Numbered from the stretch's first letter, positions 17,540 through 29,353 are shown. The stretch is DNA of 64,000 nucleotides from Puccinia triticina (GCF_026914185.1 NC_070560.1:8423501-8487500), one strand, 5' to 3'. Notes: generated by a model not told the origin, from the letters alone. A program made the numbers and translations.

Positions 17540-20050
17540 ACTCAACTTCTTCATTGCGTTGAGCTCCATCTCGATAGCTCCAAACCAACCAGCGGACTTG
17601 CTTCCTTTTATGGCTTGGTGATAATGACTCGGGATATTATCACCAACTGTGGTCACAAAAGCACGAGGACGCGGCTCTCGTCGATAAGGAAGGATGTGGT
17701 TGGTAGTAATGTCTCCGTTGATCAAAGTAGGGTGTCGAGGTCCCACGACTGCGATGCGAGGAAGCGGAGCGGGATCCGGAAGGGGAGAGCCAACAGGTTC
17801 CGGATGACCGATGGGTTCAGAATGAAAGGAATTGTGTTCGTCGCTTGAAGGAACATCAGAGATAATTGATGATGCTTTGGACGAATCACAGTCGGGTTCA
17901 AACGAATAATGTGCGTATTCACCCTCCATTAATGGCTCAGACATGGAGAAGGGAACCAAATCATTCAAAATCTTCGGAAATTCTGTTTCATCAAACTTGA
18001 CATGACGAGTGGTGATCAACTTCCTGTCCCGAAGACGCAAAATTCTGTAGACGGATCCCTCATTCTCAAACCCGATCAAGATGCCGACATCTCCGGTCTT
18101 CCCAAGCTTCCAAGACCTGTGTTTCTTTGGAACCGCAATGAAAGCCTTACATCCAAACAGCCTAAGACGATGAACAGGGGCAGTTCATTTAGTCCACATT
18201 TCATAGGGAGAAGAAGGGCGAGATGGTGTTGCTAACATGTTTGAGATGAATGTGGCAGCATTGAAAGCCTCGGCCCAGTAATTTTTGGGGAGAATGCTCG
18301 TCAGAAGCAGACATCTTGCTTTATCCAGAATAGTACGATTGGCTCGCTCCGCAAAACCGTTCAATTCTGGAGTATCGGCTGGAGAGAAAATTTGAAGAAT
18401 CCCTTTTTTTGCCACGAAGTCATCAAACTTCTTATTGACAAATTCACCACCCTGATTGGAAACAATTTCTTTGATTTTGTGATCTTGCAAGTTTTCAACC
18501 AAGTTGGCAAAGCGTTCGAATTCTTCAAAAGCATCGGACTTCAATTTTAAAAAGTGAACAAATTTGAAGGATGAGTATTGATCTACAATAGTCAAGAAGT
18601 ACTTGAATCCTGAAAAAGAAGGAGGATTGATAGGGCCAACCAGGTCCATGTGGAGACGTTGAAGAGGAAAGTGTACAGGCGAAAAATGACTTGGGAAAGG
18701 GATAAGAGTCATTTTAGAGCAGATACATACCTCGCAGGATGAATGAACCTTTGAGATAGGGAGTCCCATGGCCTTCATTACTTGATCACCCGGATGTCCA
18801 AGACAGTGATGCCACAGTTCATGATCCGAATCTTTGACATTGACTAGGGCTGACGGACATTGAATGTACTGCGCGTGAAAAAGATTATCAACAATATCGC
18901 CTGAGAACAAAGAGCCGGTGTCATCGGAAATGTCAAAGAAACGGGTGTTCTTGGTAATCTTCACAGACAAATCAATCAATCTGACCAGCGAGATTAGTTG
19001 CTGCGAGATCGAGGGAACGAGCAGACAATCTCCAAGCTTGATCACCCGCCCGTTGGTGAAAATTTCGGCGGTCCCGTGGCCAGTAGCAATTAAAGGAGCA
19101 TCTGGGTTTCCGGTTTTAATGATGACCTCTTCTGGAGTGAATGACAAAAAAAGACTTCGATTACAAAGCATGTGGTGCGAAGCAGCTGAATCAATGACCA
19201 CGTCTTCAGTTGGTTGTCCCAAGATGAACGACACAAAGACAGAGGCGTGAGCAAAACTGGCACTAGTGTTTTTTGTCTTTGATGAGGGTGATGGTCTCAA
19301 ATTCGGATACTTTTTGTAGCACCTGGATTCAACGTGAGATGTACATTCCGGATTGTGAATTTTGTTGGCACAGTAGTGAATGATTTTAAATGGAAATTTA
19401 CTGTCAGAAGGCAATGATGCGACAAGAGCGGTGACTTCTTCCTTTGTGTTCTTGGTTCCTTTGTGAGTTAACCAATTTTGAAGAGCGTTCAGAACCAGAT
19501 AAGGAGAGGAGGTACAGTCTTCAGAGAGGGCACAATTGTCGACGATCTTGTCCAACTTGTCATCATGCATCAGTTTTCCAAGAACCAGATATGAGATTAT
19601 GTCCGAAGGTAGAGTAATGCCGACGGCATCAATGTCGAGAAGATGAGCTCTGGTTTGATCGATATAGTCTTGAAGATTTCCGCGATACACTTTGGCAGAC
19701 CAACTCATGAACACACGACCTTGATTGATGACCGAATGTGAAGTGTACTGAGAGGCAATCTTCTTCCACAGAAGAATTGGATCTGATTGAGTGAGTAAGT
19801 TGACCACTTCATTGAAACATCGAGTATTGAGTCTTGATGTAATGACCGAGATCGCTTTGTGACCTGCTCTTCCATAGGCCACCTTTTCTTCCTCAGAGGC
19901 ATCTTCTTCAACCGGTATCGTGCAGCAGTCCCAGAGATTTCGACCACGAAGGTAAATGAACATCCGAGTATGCCAGTTTGTGTAATTTGAACCATCCAAG
20001 ACGGGAACTCCGTTGGCAGCAGGAGAATCGCCTTTGTCGGTCCCGGACAT
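17540..20050 (-). pseudogene. Copia B Gag-protease-integrase, continuing into 400-1
   Basis: From MSGTDKGDSPAANG at 20050 (minus): Gag domain (LDGSNYTNWHTRMFIYLRGR); protease with VIDSAASHHML, where the usual DSG is DSA; GAG-pre-integrase zinc site (LWHHCLGHPG .. CEVCICSK); integrase core LHMDLVGPI, then VSNQGGEF where SDNGGEF is expected, and ELNGFAERANRT. An in-frame TGA at 18185-18187 follows YEMWTK. The frame then continues (RLFGCKAFIAVPKK, LIGFENEGSVYRIL) to the start of RT at 17540 and resumes at 400. Active-site changes and the stop mark it as an old copy. Confidence 0.9.
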
Positions 20051-20105
20051 GTCGAATTTGCCTTAGTTTGATTTTGAGTCGTTGGTGGTTGAGCCAATCA
20101 AGACT

Positions 20106-20812
20106 GTAAATCTGTGAATGGTCAAACTAAAGTGTATTCCTAGCAAGCAACATGATACAAGGAAATACACGAGATAAATAAAATAATACCTAAAGGCAAA
20201 GACAACAATAAAAAGGACACGAGCGAGGATACACAAGAGGACAAGGAAAAAGAAGAAGAACCAAGAAAGATAATGTTAGCCTGAGTTATTTGAACAATGG
20301 CGAAAAGACTTGTGGATGATGAACATACTGAAGTGAGAAGTCACAGTTGATCGTTGTTGATGGATCGGCGGAGAGTCGACAGGAAGGGAAGTGACAGCGC
20401 TAGATTATCGGCGGAGTATCGAAAGGAAGGGAATAGGGAGAAAGAATCGAGAGGATTTTTTCGAAGTGGTAGAGATACGCAAGGATGATCTCAGAGATAG
20501 AAGTTTGACAAAGAAAGATGTCAATTGTGGAGGAACAGCAGCGCGAGAGATGATAAGATAAAAGGCGCCGAAGCAGACAAATAGATAGAGTTTGTCTGAG
20601 AGTTCCCCGAGGAAAGACCAGTCGAGTGAGGAAAGTGAGAAGCTTATAAGGTGGATAGCAAAGGTTCAAGCGGGGATTTTGCAGAGGGAATCTTGAGGGT
20701 CAAGCGCGAGTGATGACAACATCGAGATCGATTGAGCAGATGATGTCATTATAAAACAAACTGGGTGTCACGGGACATGTTCCTCTAGAGGGATATCACT
20801 CAGATATCAACA
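20106..20812 (-). repeat. Copia B 5' LTR (probable)
   Basis: On the minus strand it runs from TGTTGATATCTGAGTG to ..CACAGATTTACA, 707 bp with TG..CA ends, directly upstream of the gag leader. A TATAAGC box is near 20645 (minus). The matching 3' LTR is outside the window, so the boundaries rest on termini and position only. The predicted target duplication is GAGTT (20813-20817). Confidence 0.55.
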
Positions 20813-20835
20813 GAGTTCTTCAGAGAATCTTATCT

Positions 20836-20858
20836 GCGCAGGCTCATAACCTATAGAG
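20836..20858 (-). other. T1-like LTR end plus copia-type PBS (remnant)
   Basis: The minus strand reads CTCGCTCTATAGGTTATGAGCC; T1 has CTCGCTCTACAGGTTATGAGCC at its LTR/interior joint. Only the joint is clear; the rest of such an element was not recovered. Confidence 0.35.
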
Positions 20859-22199
20859 CGAGATAATAGTAAAGAGATGAATTTTCAAATTCCCCCGGAG
20901 GTCGAATCCCCCTACAATGTCAAATCTAAGTACAAGCTTTGTTGTGTAACCCCTACATTTGTGGGAGACAAAGGAGAGGCATGTTTGGCGCGTCGGAAGG
21001 GCCCAGTGGAGTGCGGAGGGGCAGAAACTATGAAGAAAGCAAGATCAACAAATCTCTGCGATTGATCTGCAGAAATCAAAAAATCTTATTGATTCATACT
21101 TCTTACTCGGAGTTTCACAATGGAGGCCGCCGCCGACGGTCTGGTTCAAGCTGTAGAAGACCGGCTGACAGGCGCCGGTGAGCTGGGAGGAGAAGGAGCC
21201 CAGGCCTTGGCCGTTCCGGTTGACTTGGTTGGGAAAGGTCATTGGCTCGATGATCAGGCCCATTAGAATCAGCATGAGCGGGATCCTAGAAGTCGAGCTG
21301 GATCAGTTGTACATCCAGAATAAATCAAGCGCGGCTGTAAGAACAAGCAGGATGCATTACTGTAAATTTTATCAATCAAAATCAGTTTTTCGCTGGATGA
21401 TTTGGGTACATGTGTAGTTACCTATGTGTATGTGTGTGTGGAGACTGACTTGATGTAATACTTCAAGGACACCGGGGGTTGCATTGTCGAACTCATTGTC
21501 AATGTTTTAGAGGCTGTAGAGATGGATGGGGAGCGTGTAGGAGGTCAAGACGGAGACAGAGGCAACAGTTGACAGGCCAAACTGGACAAAGACAATCCGG
21601 TTTAGCTATTCCCGCTTGTTTATGGTCTTCAGCTTGTGGGGTGTGGGCTGTGGTCAATGGCTTGGAGGCGAGGGTGTTGGTGGCGGGTTTGTTGTGATGG
21701 GAGATGCGGTGGCAGTTGCAGTGGCAAGTGGTGACGGTCAAGGAAGTGGAGACATGCTGGAAGGTGGGCGGTGGCAGGTGATAGTCAAGCGGTAACGGCA
21801 AGGCATTGGGGACGAGTTGGTGGGGGGGGGGAGCTCCAGAAAGCTTATTTAATGGAGGCGGTCCATCAGATTTGAAGGCCCCAGGGGATTCGGTTTTGTC
21901 CTACCCCCTCCCTGGGAGCCCCCTAACTGCTTGGTTAGGCCCTCCCTGGACACCTTTAACAACCGGCCCACTTTTGCTTGTTGCTACGGCACAGCTGGAG
22001 GGTCATCCATAGGACCTTTGGGTCTTTGGGGATTTCAACTTGTGCTTGTGTTTAACTGTGTGTACTATTTTTTGTAGTCATTTGTAAACAAAACACCCCA
22101 AAACTTAGATCCAGGATTCTAGGATTCTGTGGATTTAAGAAAGTGGGATTAAAATCTATGTCTTTTGTATATTCTTTCTGGTTGATTGATCTCACCACA
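20859..22199. other. Unassigned mosaic, no gene supported
   Basis: Mixed GC-rich and TG-rich sequence. A TIR-like or LTR-like edge CTCACCACA lies at 22191-22199 (compare the LTR ends of G2). The frames here are short and of low complexity. It is probably several truncated elements. Confidence 0.35.
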
Positions 22200-22855
22200 T
22201 CGGCAAGCCAAGCTCAAAGGTTTTGGAACTCTGATGATGGATCTATAAACTTGTGATGGACCGTATTCTGGGGATCAGAATGCCATGCCTCTCCCATCAT
22301 CCAAGTTCGGCAAACTTGGAATCCGGGAGGCGACCTGTCACATACATTTCATCACATCCTCCTGCGCGCTACGCGCGCGCACACAAAACAGGCAAAAAGA
22401 AACAGAGAAACAAAGACAAGACAGCCAGACACAGAAGAAAGGATGAAACACAATGAGATGAGACGGGAAGAAAGAAAAGAACCAAAGGAAAAAGAAAAGA
22501 AAAGAACAGACAGAACACTCAGGACAAACAAGAACAAATAGAAAAAGGGAACAATGAATAAAACGGGAAGATAAACCCACAGCAGATGCTGTGTTAGGAC
22601 CAAGAAAAGTGAAAAGGCTGGGGAACTGGGAGAGAAGAGGAGTGGAAAAAGAATTTGGGATAGGAGAAGTGGAAATGAGGGAAGGAGAGGAAAAGGATAT
22701 TAAGAGGGGGAGGAGTTGGAGAGATGAGCAGGATGAATCTTGAGGATCTTGATGCTTCTTGAGGCTTGAGGAATGAAAGTTAAAGCTGGACTCTTGATGA
22801 CAATCCTGGTGGCGGCGATGATCCTGACTAGCTGGCCACAAGAGGGGCCACCACA
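22200..22855 (-). repeat. Diverged G1-family LTR fragment (minus)
   Basis: On the minus strand it starts TGTGGTGGCCCCTC (G1: TGTGGTGGACAATC). It keeps the order CATCAAGATCCTCAAG, T/C-rich block, GCGCGCGTAGCGCGC, TGTGATGAAATG..GACAGGTC seen in the G1 LTR. ACGG follows at 22856-22859, but the other end is cut near 22199, so no duplication can be shown. A 216-codon frame across it (22338-22988, minus) is low-complexity LTR sequence. Confidence 0.5.
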
Positions 22856-23110
22856 ACGGCGACTCCCAAAAAAGGTGCGACCCAAACTTTGGTCCGGGGT
22901 ACCATTGCCAGACGTCCGCGCAAGGGTTGCGCAGACGTTCACCAGTTTTGGGAGTCGTTTTCCTAGGGCTTGGGAGTCGTTTTTCCAAGCCTCAAAAAAT
23001 ATGTACACCCAAACACTCAAATTAGAGCAACATTTCTAAAATGGTACATATAAAATCATCATTTGAAAGTTTTATGATATTATGATTTTATGTAATGAAA
23101 ATTTTATGAT
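22856..23110. other. No gene; short inverted and direct repeats
   Basis: Contains GGCGACTCCCAAAA and TTTTGGGAGTCG in inverted orientation and TGGGAGTCGTTTT twice (near 22950-22985), then AT-rich sequence with ATTTTATGAT repeats. No coding signal. Confidence 0.35.
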
Positions 23111-24040
23111 TTCAACTTTGAACACCTTAAATCCCATATTTCCCCCGCTCCACTCTAGCTACACTGCATATATTAATTTGTATTTGTTTGCCATCTGCAT
23201 TACATCATGTAACACTGCCCCTGCGGGCTGTGCTCCGCAACCTCATTGTTCCCCGCCTCATTTATGCACCTCCTTGCATAAATTAAGCACAGCCTCACTC
23301 ATGCATGCACCCCTTGCATAAATTGTACACATCCACTCCTGTATTTGCACAGCCCCCCTGGAGCAAAAATCCCTCACATTTGTCTATGGAAGGAGCTCTC
23401 TCCCCCCATTTTTGTTCCCCAGTCTATTACTCATCAGTGATTTACTCAGCACCTGTACTCACAACACTTACAACCTACTAATACACTCATAAAAGCCCTT
23501 ACATAGCAATAGAACCTTATACTCTGTCTCAAACAAACTCATCTTGAGTATACCACTGCTATCACCTTATTAAAACTTGCCTAGCAGAGCTTGGTGGGAC
23601 TTGCAGCTGGTAGTATAGAAGGGCAGAGCTTGCACCTCCGACATCCCCTTCTCCATTCAGCAAAAGGGTTTCACAACCACTTTTGAGTCTTACCAACGGT
23701 GGGCCAATACACTAACGTTATTTGTTAGTGTAGTGTATTTTAGCCAAAACCAGCTAACAATAACAACATTTTCTGTTATCTTGTATTTTGTGTTGCTAAC
23801 AATACAGGAACTTGCCCAGGAAATAGTGATGGATAACAGCAATAACTGTTATTGTATCCTGTTAGTAGCAATAAAAGGCCTGTTATTGTTGTTATTGCTG
23901 TTATTTCCTGTTATTGTTAGTATGGATACTTGTATCTCAGATAACAAATAAAATGAATTTGGGAGTCAATAAAATGGCTACACTAACGGTTATTGTCCAA
24001 TAAAATTAGTGTAGTGCAGTGGCCCATTGCTGGTCTTACA
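23111..24040 (+). repeat. Old G5-family LTR (plus), carrying a hAT-like MITE
   Basis: Its 3' half parallels the G5 LTR read on its own strand: AAAATCCCTCAC, TTTGTCTATGGAAGGAGCTC (TATA box mutated; G5 has TCTATAAAAGGAGCTC), AAACTTGCC.AGC.GAGCTTGG, GGGCAGAGCTTGCA, CAGCAAAAGGGTTTC, CCACTTTTGAGTCTTAC. The final CTTACA lies after the MITE. The 5' limit is uncertain. Confidence 0.65.
23694..24032. mobile_element. hAT-like fold-back MITE
   Basis: 339 bp with terminal inverted repeats CAACGGTGGGCCA / TGGCCCATTGCTG, flanked by GTCTTAC (23687-23693 and 24033-24039). Removing it joins ..GAGTCTTAC to A, the normal LTR end. The interior is rich in CTAACAATAACAACA and its inverse TGTTATTGTTGTTATTG, so most of it can fold on itself. 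No ORF. Confidence 0.75.
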
Positions 24041-24759
24041 ACATAGGATTCCCTGTTTGCGTTGGAACACCAAGTGGTCGCAGGCCTCTTCCTTGATGTG
24101 AAATCAGCCTACCTTTTGCCATTGGTCCATCCTGCCAGAATAATTCATTATCTTTTTCAAATGAGATGCCCTGCATACTTCGTGCTGATAATTTCCAACT
24201 TCCTCAGAAACAGGTCAACCACCATCAAGCTTGAAAATTTTGTCTTGGAAGCATTCCCAATTTACCTTGAACTCCCTCAGGGATCCCTGTTATTGGTCAT
24301 TCTATACATTTTTTATAATGATGCTTACTAATAAAAACATTTGTGACTCATTTAGACTTGGTTTCAATTGGTTATGTAGATTACGTGGTACACTTGGTGG
24401 CAGCTGAGATGGCTGAGAAGGCTAAGGACGGGCTTGTTGAGGAGGTTCAACAATCCCTAATGTGGAGTGATACCCACAGGGAAATTTTTGACCAGGCCAA
24501 AGCACAATTTCTATGGCTTACCAAGGGAAGGACACTGGAGGGTTATTTTGCTTTTGGTGTTAAGAGTCTGAAACCGGCAACCCAGGTCAAATGGCTAGGA
24601 GTATGGCTGCATAGGAAGCTGCTCTTCAACCAAAACTTTAAAGAGTTGGAAGATCAAGCGCTAAGGACTTTCAATCAACTAAAGATTTTTGGGAATTCTA
24701 GATGGGGTGCAAGAGAGGTAAAGATTGCCGCCAGGACGCGCGGGCAGGTACCTGCAACA
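24041..24759 (+). pseudogene. LINE-type (non-LTR) reverse transcriptase fragment
   Basis: The first frame (24062-24331) shows GLFLDVKSAY, then LELPQGSLLLVILYIFYN, the A and B blocks of non-LTR RTs (usually LPQGSPLSPILY). After a frameshift (24332-24342), GYVDYVVHLVAAE is the catalytic block with YVDD changed to YVDY. WLGVWLHRKLLFNQNFKEL..FNQL and NSRWGAREV follow, as in the RT thumb of basidiomycete LINEs. Both ends are missing. It is cut by the hAT element at about 24760. Confidence 0.7.
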
Positions 24760-26944
24760 TAGTGTTGGGTAACCGCCCACGGGTGGCGTGTACGGGTCCG
24801 GGAATTTGGGGAAAATGAAGCTAGGTACCTGGCTACCCGCCTGAAACACCCGCCAGATGGCGGGTGCTTTAGGTACCCGGACTCACAGGGTATGCCGCAG
24901 GGTACAACTGTGCCGCATTGAACTAGAGTAGGGGGTGTGGGTACACCATATCATCAAATCATATCCGCCGTATCCTGATATCAATCCCCAACTACAACTC
25001 CGGCAGGCTCCACCATCCCCCATCAACCATGAATCAAATACCTCAAAATCAAAAGCAAACTCAACAAAAGTCTCCATCACGTTCAATTGCAGCCCACCGC
25101 TCAAACAACAACAGACCATCTCCTTCGGATGATCAAGCCTCAGATTGGATCATTGTGATCAACAAAGACACCAGTCTCACCCAGCCCCAAACCCCTAGCA
25201 CCAGCCAGCTTGATACATCAGGGCCCAGGCCCTCGCAAACTCACTGACATGGAGGAACTAGGTAAGTCTATCAGGTTTGATTCCAATGTTATTCCTGGTA
25301 AAAGCTTGCCAAGATTCTTATGTCAAATGAAAATTAAATCTTCCAGCTCAAGCACAGAAAACAGCTGTGAATTCTGTCAGTACAACCTATAGCAGCTACC
25401 ATAAACCAGAGCTATCAAAACAGCTTGATGAAAAGGGGCGTTGGATGATCACCTACCCATGCAAGATGTAAGCTTCCCGTTTGGTTATACATTTTCTTCC
25501 CCTTTTACTTGCTGATCCTTTTTTCAATCAGGTGTAGGACCAGAATCAACCGGCCAAAAAGTGACTCTACCTGCAGCAACCTCTTAAAGCATGCAACGGC
25601 ATGTCTGATCAAAGAACATGATTTGACTTCCAACCGCAACCTGGAATCTTTAGAAGTGAGTGGAACAGGAGATATTGATCCCCAACTAGAGGTAAGTAAC
25701 AATCTCTTCAACTTTTTTTTTGATAAATTTTAATCTCTCTCTCAATCCCCACTTGTGTAGGTACAACAGCTGTGTGCCATCTGGTGCGCCGAAGGCGCCC
25801 ACCCATTTTTGGCATTGGCCAACAAGTCCCTCAAGAGGATTCTCCATCCCACAGTTATCAAACACCTTCCTTCTGATAAGGTAATCTCCTAAACAATAAA
25901 CATGCTCTACAACGCTGTTCAAGATAGTTACCGTGACAAGTTAAAGAAACACACTGGAGCGATGTATCTTGGGGCTGACGCATGGCAGTCACCGAATGGA
26001 TTTGATATCCTCCACTGCAAGAAAAACTCTAGAAACTGCTTGCAGTTGAGATGCAAGAGCTCAAGGCAAGCTGTGCCTCATGCAAGAATCAAGCACCGGT
26101 TGATTCCATGCACATTGTATAATTTATGCAAGAGTGAGTCTGAGGTACAAAAAACTGAGTACATGCAGGCTCCAAAATACTGAGTTGATACCTGTGAAAA
26201 TTCTCCTTTCATGTGAACATACCCCTTTCATGTGTGTGTATCCCCTTCATGTGCATGTATCCCTTTCACAATGTGTACATACCCTTTTCATCATGCATTA
26301 ATGACCCTTTGATTTTTAAATTTCCCCTTTGAGTTTTTTACATCCCTTTCAATACCCCTTTCATCATTCAGGTGATGTTTACATATCCCTTTCATGTTCA
26401 AAGACCCCTTACTGCACATAACTCTTTCATGCATAGATACCCATTTAATCATTTGTGTCTTTTATGTGTTAATACACCTTACCACATTCCCCTTTCATGC
26501 GTACATATTCCTTTCACATGCAGATATCCCTTTCATGTGTACATACCCCTGTTATGCTACTCTAGGTGTACTCAATGGCAGATGGAGTGTTTACTAAAAG
26601 CAAATAAAAGGTTGCTCAGAGGTATGCTCATTTGAAATGTTGAACATTTACCTCAGCCTACTGCATGAGCACTACAGCATGTTCAGCATTGAGATGCTGA
26701 ACAAGGTACACACTCAAGGTGCACCAGCATGGTATTTGGGTGCTTGACTCCAGCTTGAGCTGAGGCTTGATTCAAGCTTGCTGCATCTCAACTGCAAGCA
26801 GTTTCTAGCGTTTTTCTTGCAGTGCTTGGAGTTGTCATTTATTGATTGGTCAAGCTCAATCTTGAGGCTGTGCCTTTGGATTTTATTCAACTCGCTAATT
26901 AGAGTCATACCGGTGTGGTATGCAAAAATGTGAAAAATCAAAAA
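24760..26944 (+). pseudogene. hAT transposase pseudogene, split by a CACTA-like MITE
   Basis: Begins with a hAT-style end (TAGTGTTGGGTAACCGCC) and GC-rich subterminal inverted repeats (24760-24880). Coding pieces: GRWMITYPCKM, then an intron 25468-25531, then CRTRINRP..LLKHATACL, which together form a BED zinc finger. A second intron is 25692-25760. Next come AIWCAEGAHPFLALANKSLK and MYLGADAWQSPNGFDIL, typical of fungal hAT transposases. TAA stops it at about 25891. The MITE interrupts at 26013 and the frame resumes at 26825 (GVVIY, stop, LV..LEAVPLDF). The C-terminal dimerisation region is absent. Confidence 0.75.
26013..26824. mobile_element. CACTA-like non-autonomous TIR element with internal repeats
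   Basis: 812 bp. The left end CACTGCAAGAAAAACTCTAG and the right end CTAGCGTTTTTCTTGCAGTG are inverted copies, and the inverted homology runs about 55 bp (AAACTGCTTGCAGTTGAGAT). The flanks are CTC and CTT, a probable 3-bp duplication with one change. Removal restores the hAT frame (GFDIL-GVV). The middle (about 26205-26560) is a degenerate array of CCCTTTCATGTG. No transposase. Confidence 0.75.
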
Positions 26945-27142
26945 AATTTCTCATGTACATGCAGAAGGCCTCAAGATACCATCCATTGGACACGATAAAT
27001 GGACTCCACGGCTAAAGTAACTCCTATTACCCACTGGAAGCATCTGTGAAGCCCCTGCCTTCTGCAGAGTTTCACAAGACCTGTCGTGATCTTACATAAG
27101 CACAACAGATACATAACTCTCTTCTTTTCCATCCCAGCCCGG
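26945..27142. other. No gene seen
   Basis: Unassigned sequence between the hAT remnant and the following gypsy leader. Confidence 0.4.
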
Positions 27143-27265
27143 TAGAGATCTTCACACTACTGTTCTCTCTACGGGTGCTAGGTAAGTCTCTCTTTTCATT
27201 ACTGATAAAAAAGGCTTGTATGTACTGAGAGATCTTCCGACTACTGTTCTCTCTACCGGCGCTAG
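27143..27265 (+). repeat. Direct repeat in gypsy leader
   Basis: A 39-bp unit (AGAGATCTTC..ACTACTGTTCTCTCTAC..G.GCTAG) occurs at 27143-27181 and 27227-27265, separated by a GTAAGT-starting segment. It is probably leader of the gag gene that follows. Confidence 0.4.
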
Positions 27266-27560
27266 TGAAATCAAAAGACCCGTTGGACATAGAAATCTGG
27301 CTCTAGAGCCTCATTTGAGCCCCAGTCCATCCCGTCCAGTGAAGAGTCCGCAAGACTCTTACACTTTTTTTTTCTAGTCCACCACATTCTGACTTCCCAA
27401 AACACTTCCAAACTCCCGATTTTCTTTTCAAAAAGTTCCAAAACAGCCCTGAATCCCCAAAAACTTCTGATCTCCTTTCAAAGGACCTATCCCAAACTCC
27501 TTCCCTTTCCCGTCTCCTGAAAACATCTGATCCTTCCCGTTCCAGCTTCCGGACCTGCAA

Positions 27561-27882
27561 TTGGAGTACAGCCTTAAGTGTATGTCAACCCGGCGTAACA
27601 CATTGGCTGACAATCTCCTCCCGTTCGGCGATCCGGAGGCCTTACTTTGGGCGGCAAACGCTGAAAAACGTCGCCAACGTATTGCAGCAGCCCTTCAACC
27701 AGCGCAGCCAATCCACGTTCCCACACCAATCTTGGTGGATCATATTGAAGCTCCCCGACCACCTTCATTTCCCCTCTCATCCAACCTACTGATCGCCCCG
27801 GCCTATCCTTGCTGACGGGAAAGCTCGCAACACTTGACTTGACTGAACCAGCATCTGCGGGTCTTCTCCCAACGGCTAACAT
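27561..27882 (+). pseudogene. Gypsy gag N-terminus, cut by copia D
   Basis: MSTRRNTLADNLLPFGDPEA followed by AANAEKRRQRIAAALQ resembles the start of basidiomycete Ty3 gag proteins. The frame slips near 27812 (LTGKLATLDLTEPASAGLLP continues in another frame) and stops at the LTR of copia D at 27883. The rest of the element is not in the window and should lie to the right. Confidence 0.55.
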
Positions 27883-28555
27883 TGTTAGATTTTTGACAAC
27901 TAAGATGTATTTCTCCTGATTAGACTAAGAACAATGGAGAAGAAAACAAAATGAGAATGAGAAACATTCAAGGTACCTAAGAGCAGATCCGCTTGGGTAC
28001 TTGTGTATCACGACAATTGGCTGCTATGCAGCTGAGGAACCTAAGGTTCCACTGGAAAGACTGTAGTCTTTGTCAGTATTTCAACTCTTGTTAGCAGTGA
28101 GTTGAGTAAGATGATTCTTACTTTAGCTCAATGAGCCTGATGCAATAGTATCGCCAATGCAAGCTGCAAGGGTATTGGAACTGCAGCTGTTGAATGCTAG
28201 TAGCATACGTGACCTGTCAGTTCGGCCGCTCTTGCTCTTTAAGGCACAACAGTGATGGACTTACCACCTCTAGCGGGGTTGGTGATCCTATCACGAAGGC
28301 TGGAACCATGTCGGTCTGATTTGGCGTTGGATGAAGGTGTGATGTAATATTAGAGAGTCTTTAATCAGCTACACTTCTCCTAGCTGTGACAATCCCAATC
28401 AACATGCTTACCTGTTGGGTGGCTTGTTGTGTTTGTTTTGCTTGGGCTCTGCTTCTGTTGATGACGTGGCTAGAGAGAGAGGAGCAGAGGAATTAGCTTT
28501 CGCGCATTCCTTCTTGATGAGATGAACTGAGGGCAACAGGCACGGAGCGTGGCGG
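27883..28555 (-). repeat. Copia D 3' LTR, distal part (rest at 38841-38990)
   Basis: In plus reading it starts TGTTAGATTTTTGACAAC and, after G2 is removed, ends GTACTAAAATCAACA at 38990, giving an LTR of about 823 bp. On the minus strand the pol stop overlaps the LTR start (TGTTGA). GCGG at 28552-28555 is the G2 target duplication. Confidence 0.7.
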
Positions 28556-29339
28556 TGTGGAACTACTCTTTGGGGGAATAGAGTTTAGAGAGGGATGAGT
28601 GCGTGAAAAGCTGCCTCTCAGGTTGGGAGAGTAATATGGGACAAGAATAAGAGTATGGACTCTTAAAGAAAAGTGTGGCTGATGAAGTATTGAGAATAGT
28701 GCTTTCTAGACGAAATCAAGGGGGAAAATATACTGTAAAATATGTGGTAAAATAGGCTATGTAATTCTTATTCTGTGACCAGGGATGCAAAGTGACAATC
28801 TGATGGGGGACAAACAGAATGGGCCAAAAAGGCTCTACATTTATAGTGAGGGGACAACAGGTGGTTCTGAGACGAAGAGAAAGATGGGAACAGAGTACAA
28901 AAAGCCTCCAACAAGGTGACAAGGCAACAAACCAACAAGGCATCTACTACATGGCTTGGGATGACATAAGAGGAAAACAATAACCATGGCGCATCAGCCG
29001 CCATGCATCTGAGAAAGAGTTACGCCTTGCTGGAATATAGAGGAGTTAATTCTAGTGAACACTCAGGGTCCTTCCTAATAGTCTGGCTCTGTTTGATGGT
29101 GGACTTTCTCCCACTTTGAACCTGATTTTGTACATATTTTATTACCCATTGTGGAGGGCCATCCATGAAAGTGAATACTGAGAAGTTGAGGCGCCTTGTA
29201 GAGATGATTCTAGGCTATTATAAAGTGTCTGTGGGCGTGGATTACATGTACCAGAGTGATTTCTAGAGGGCGTTGGGCGGTGATCCCTTCCTGGTGAGTG
29301 TCTGAGTGATGTAATAAGGTTTTGATTAGGCTCACCACA
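28556..29339 (-). repeat. G2 3' LTR
   Basis: 784 bp, same as 38053-38836. In plus reading it begins TGTGGAACTACTCTTTGGGG and ends GGCTCACCACA. The PPT AATTTGGGGGTGGA adjoins on the minus strand at 29340-29353. Confidence 0.95.
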
Positions 29340-29340
29340 T

Positions 29341-29353
29341 CCACCCCCAAATT
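29341..29353 (-). other. G2 polypurine tract (copy next to 3' LTR)
   Basis: The minus strand reads AATTTGGGGGTGG directly before the LTR. Exact copies of this 13-mer are at 29717-29729, 30750-30762 and 32831-32843, all in the same orientation. Confidence 0.7.

Noticed and set aside
21806..22012. Possible cellular exon (68 codons, Pro/Gly/Leu-rich)
   Set aside because: Short, no start context, no splice sites or similarity recognised, and surrounded by repeat remnants.
22338..22988. 216-codon minus-strand frame with hydrophobic stretches
   Set aside because: It lies over a diverged G1-family LTR, is T/C-rich low complexity and runs across the LTR boundary; no protein features.
28716..29004. 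Pairs of identical minus-strand frames also at 38213-38501
   Set aside because: These are the two G2 LTRs.
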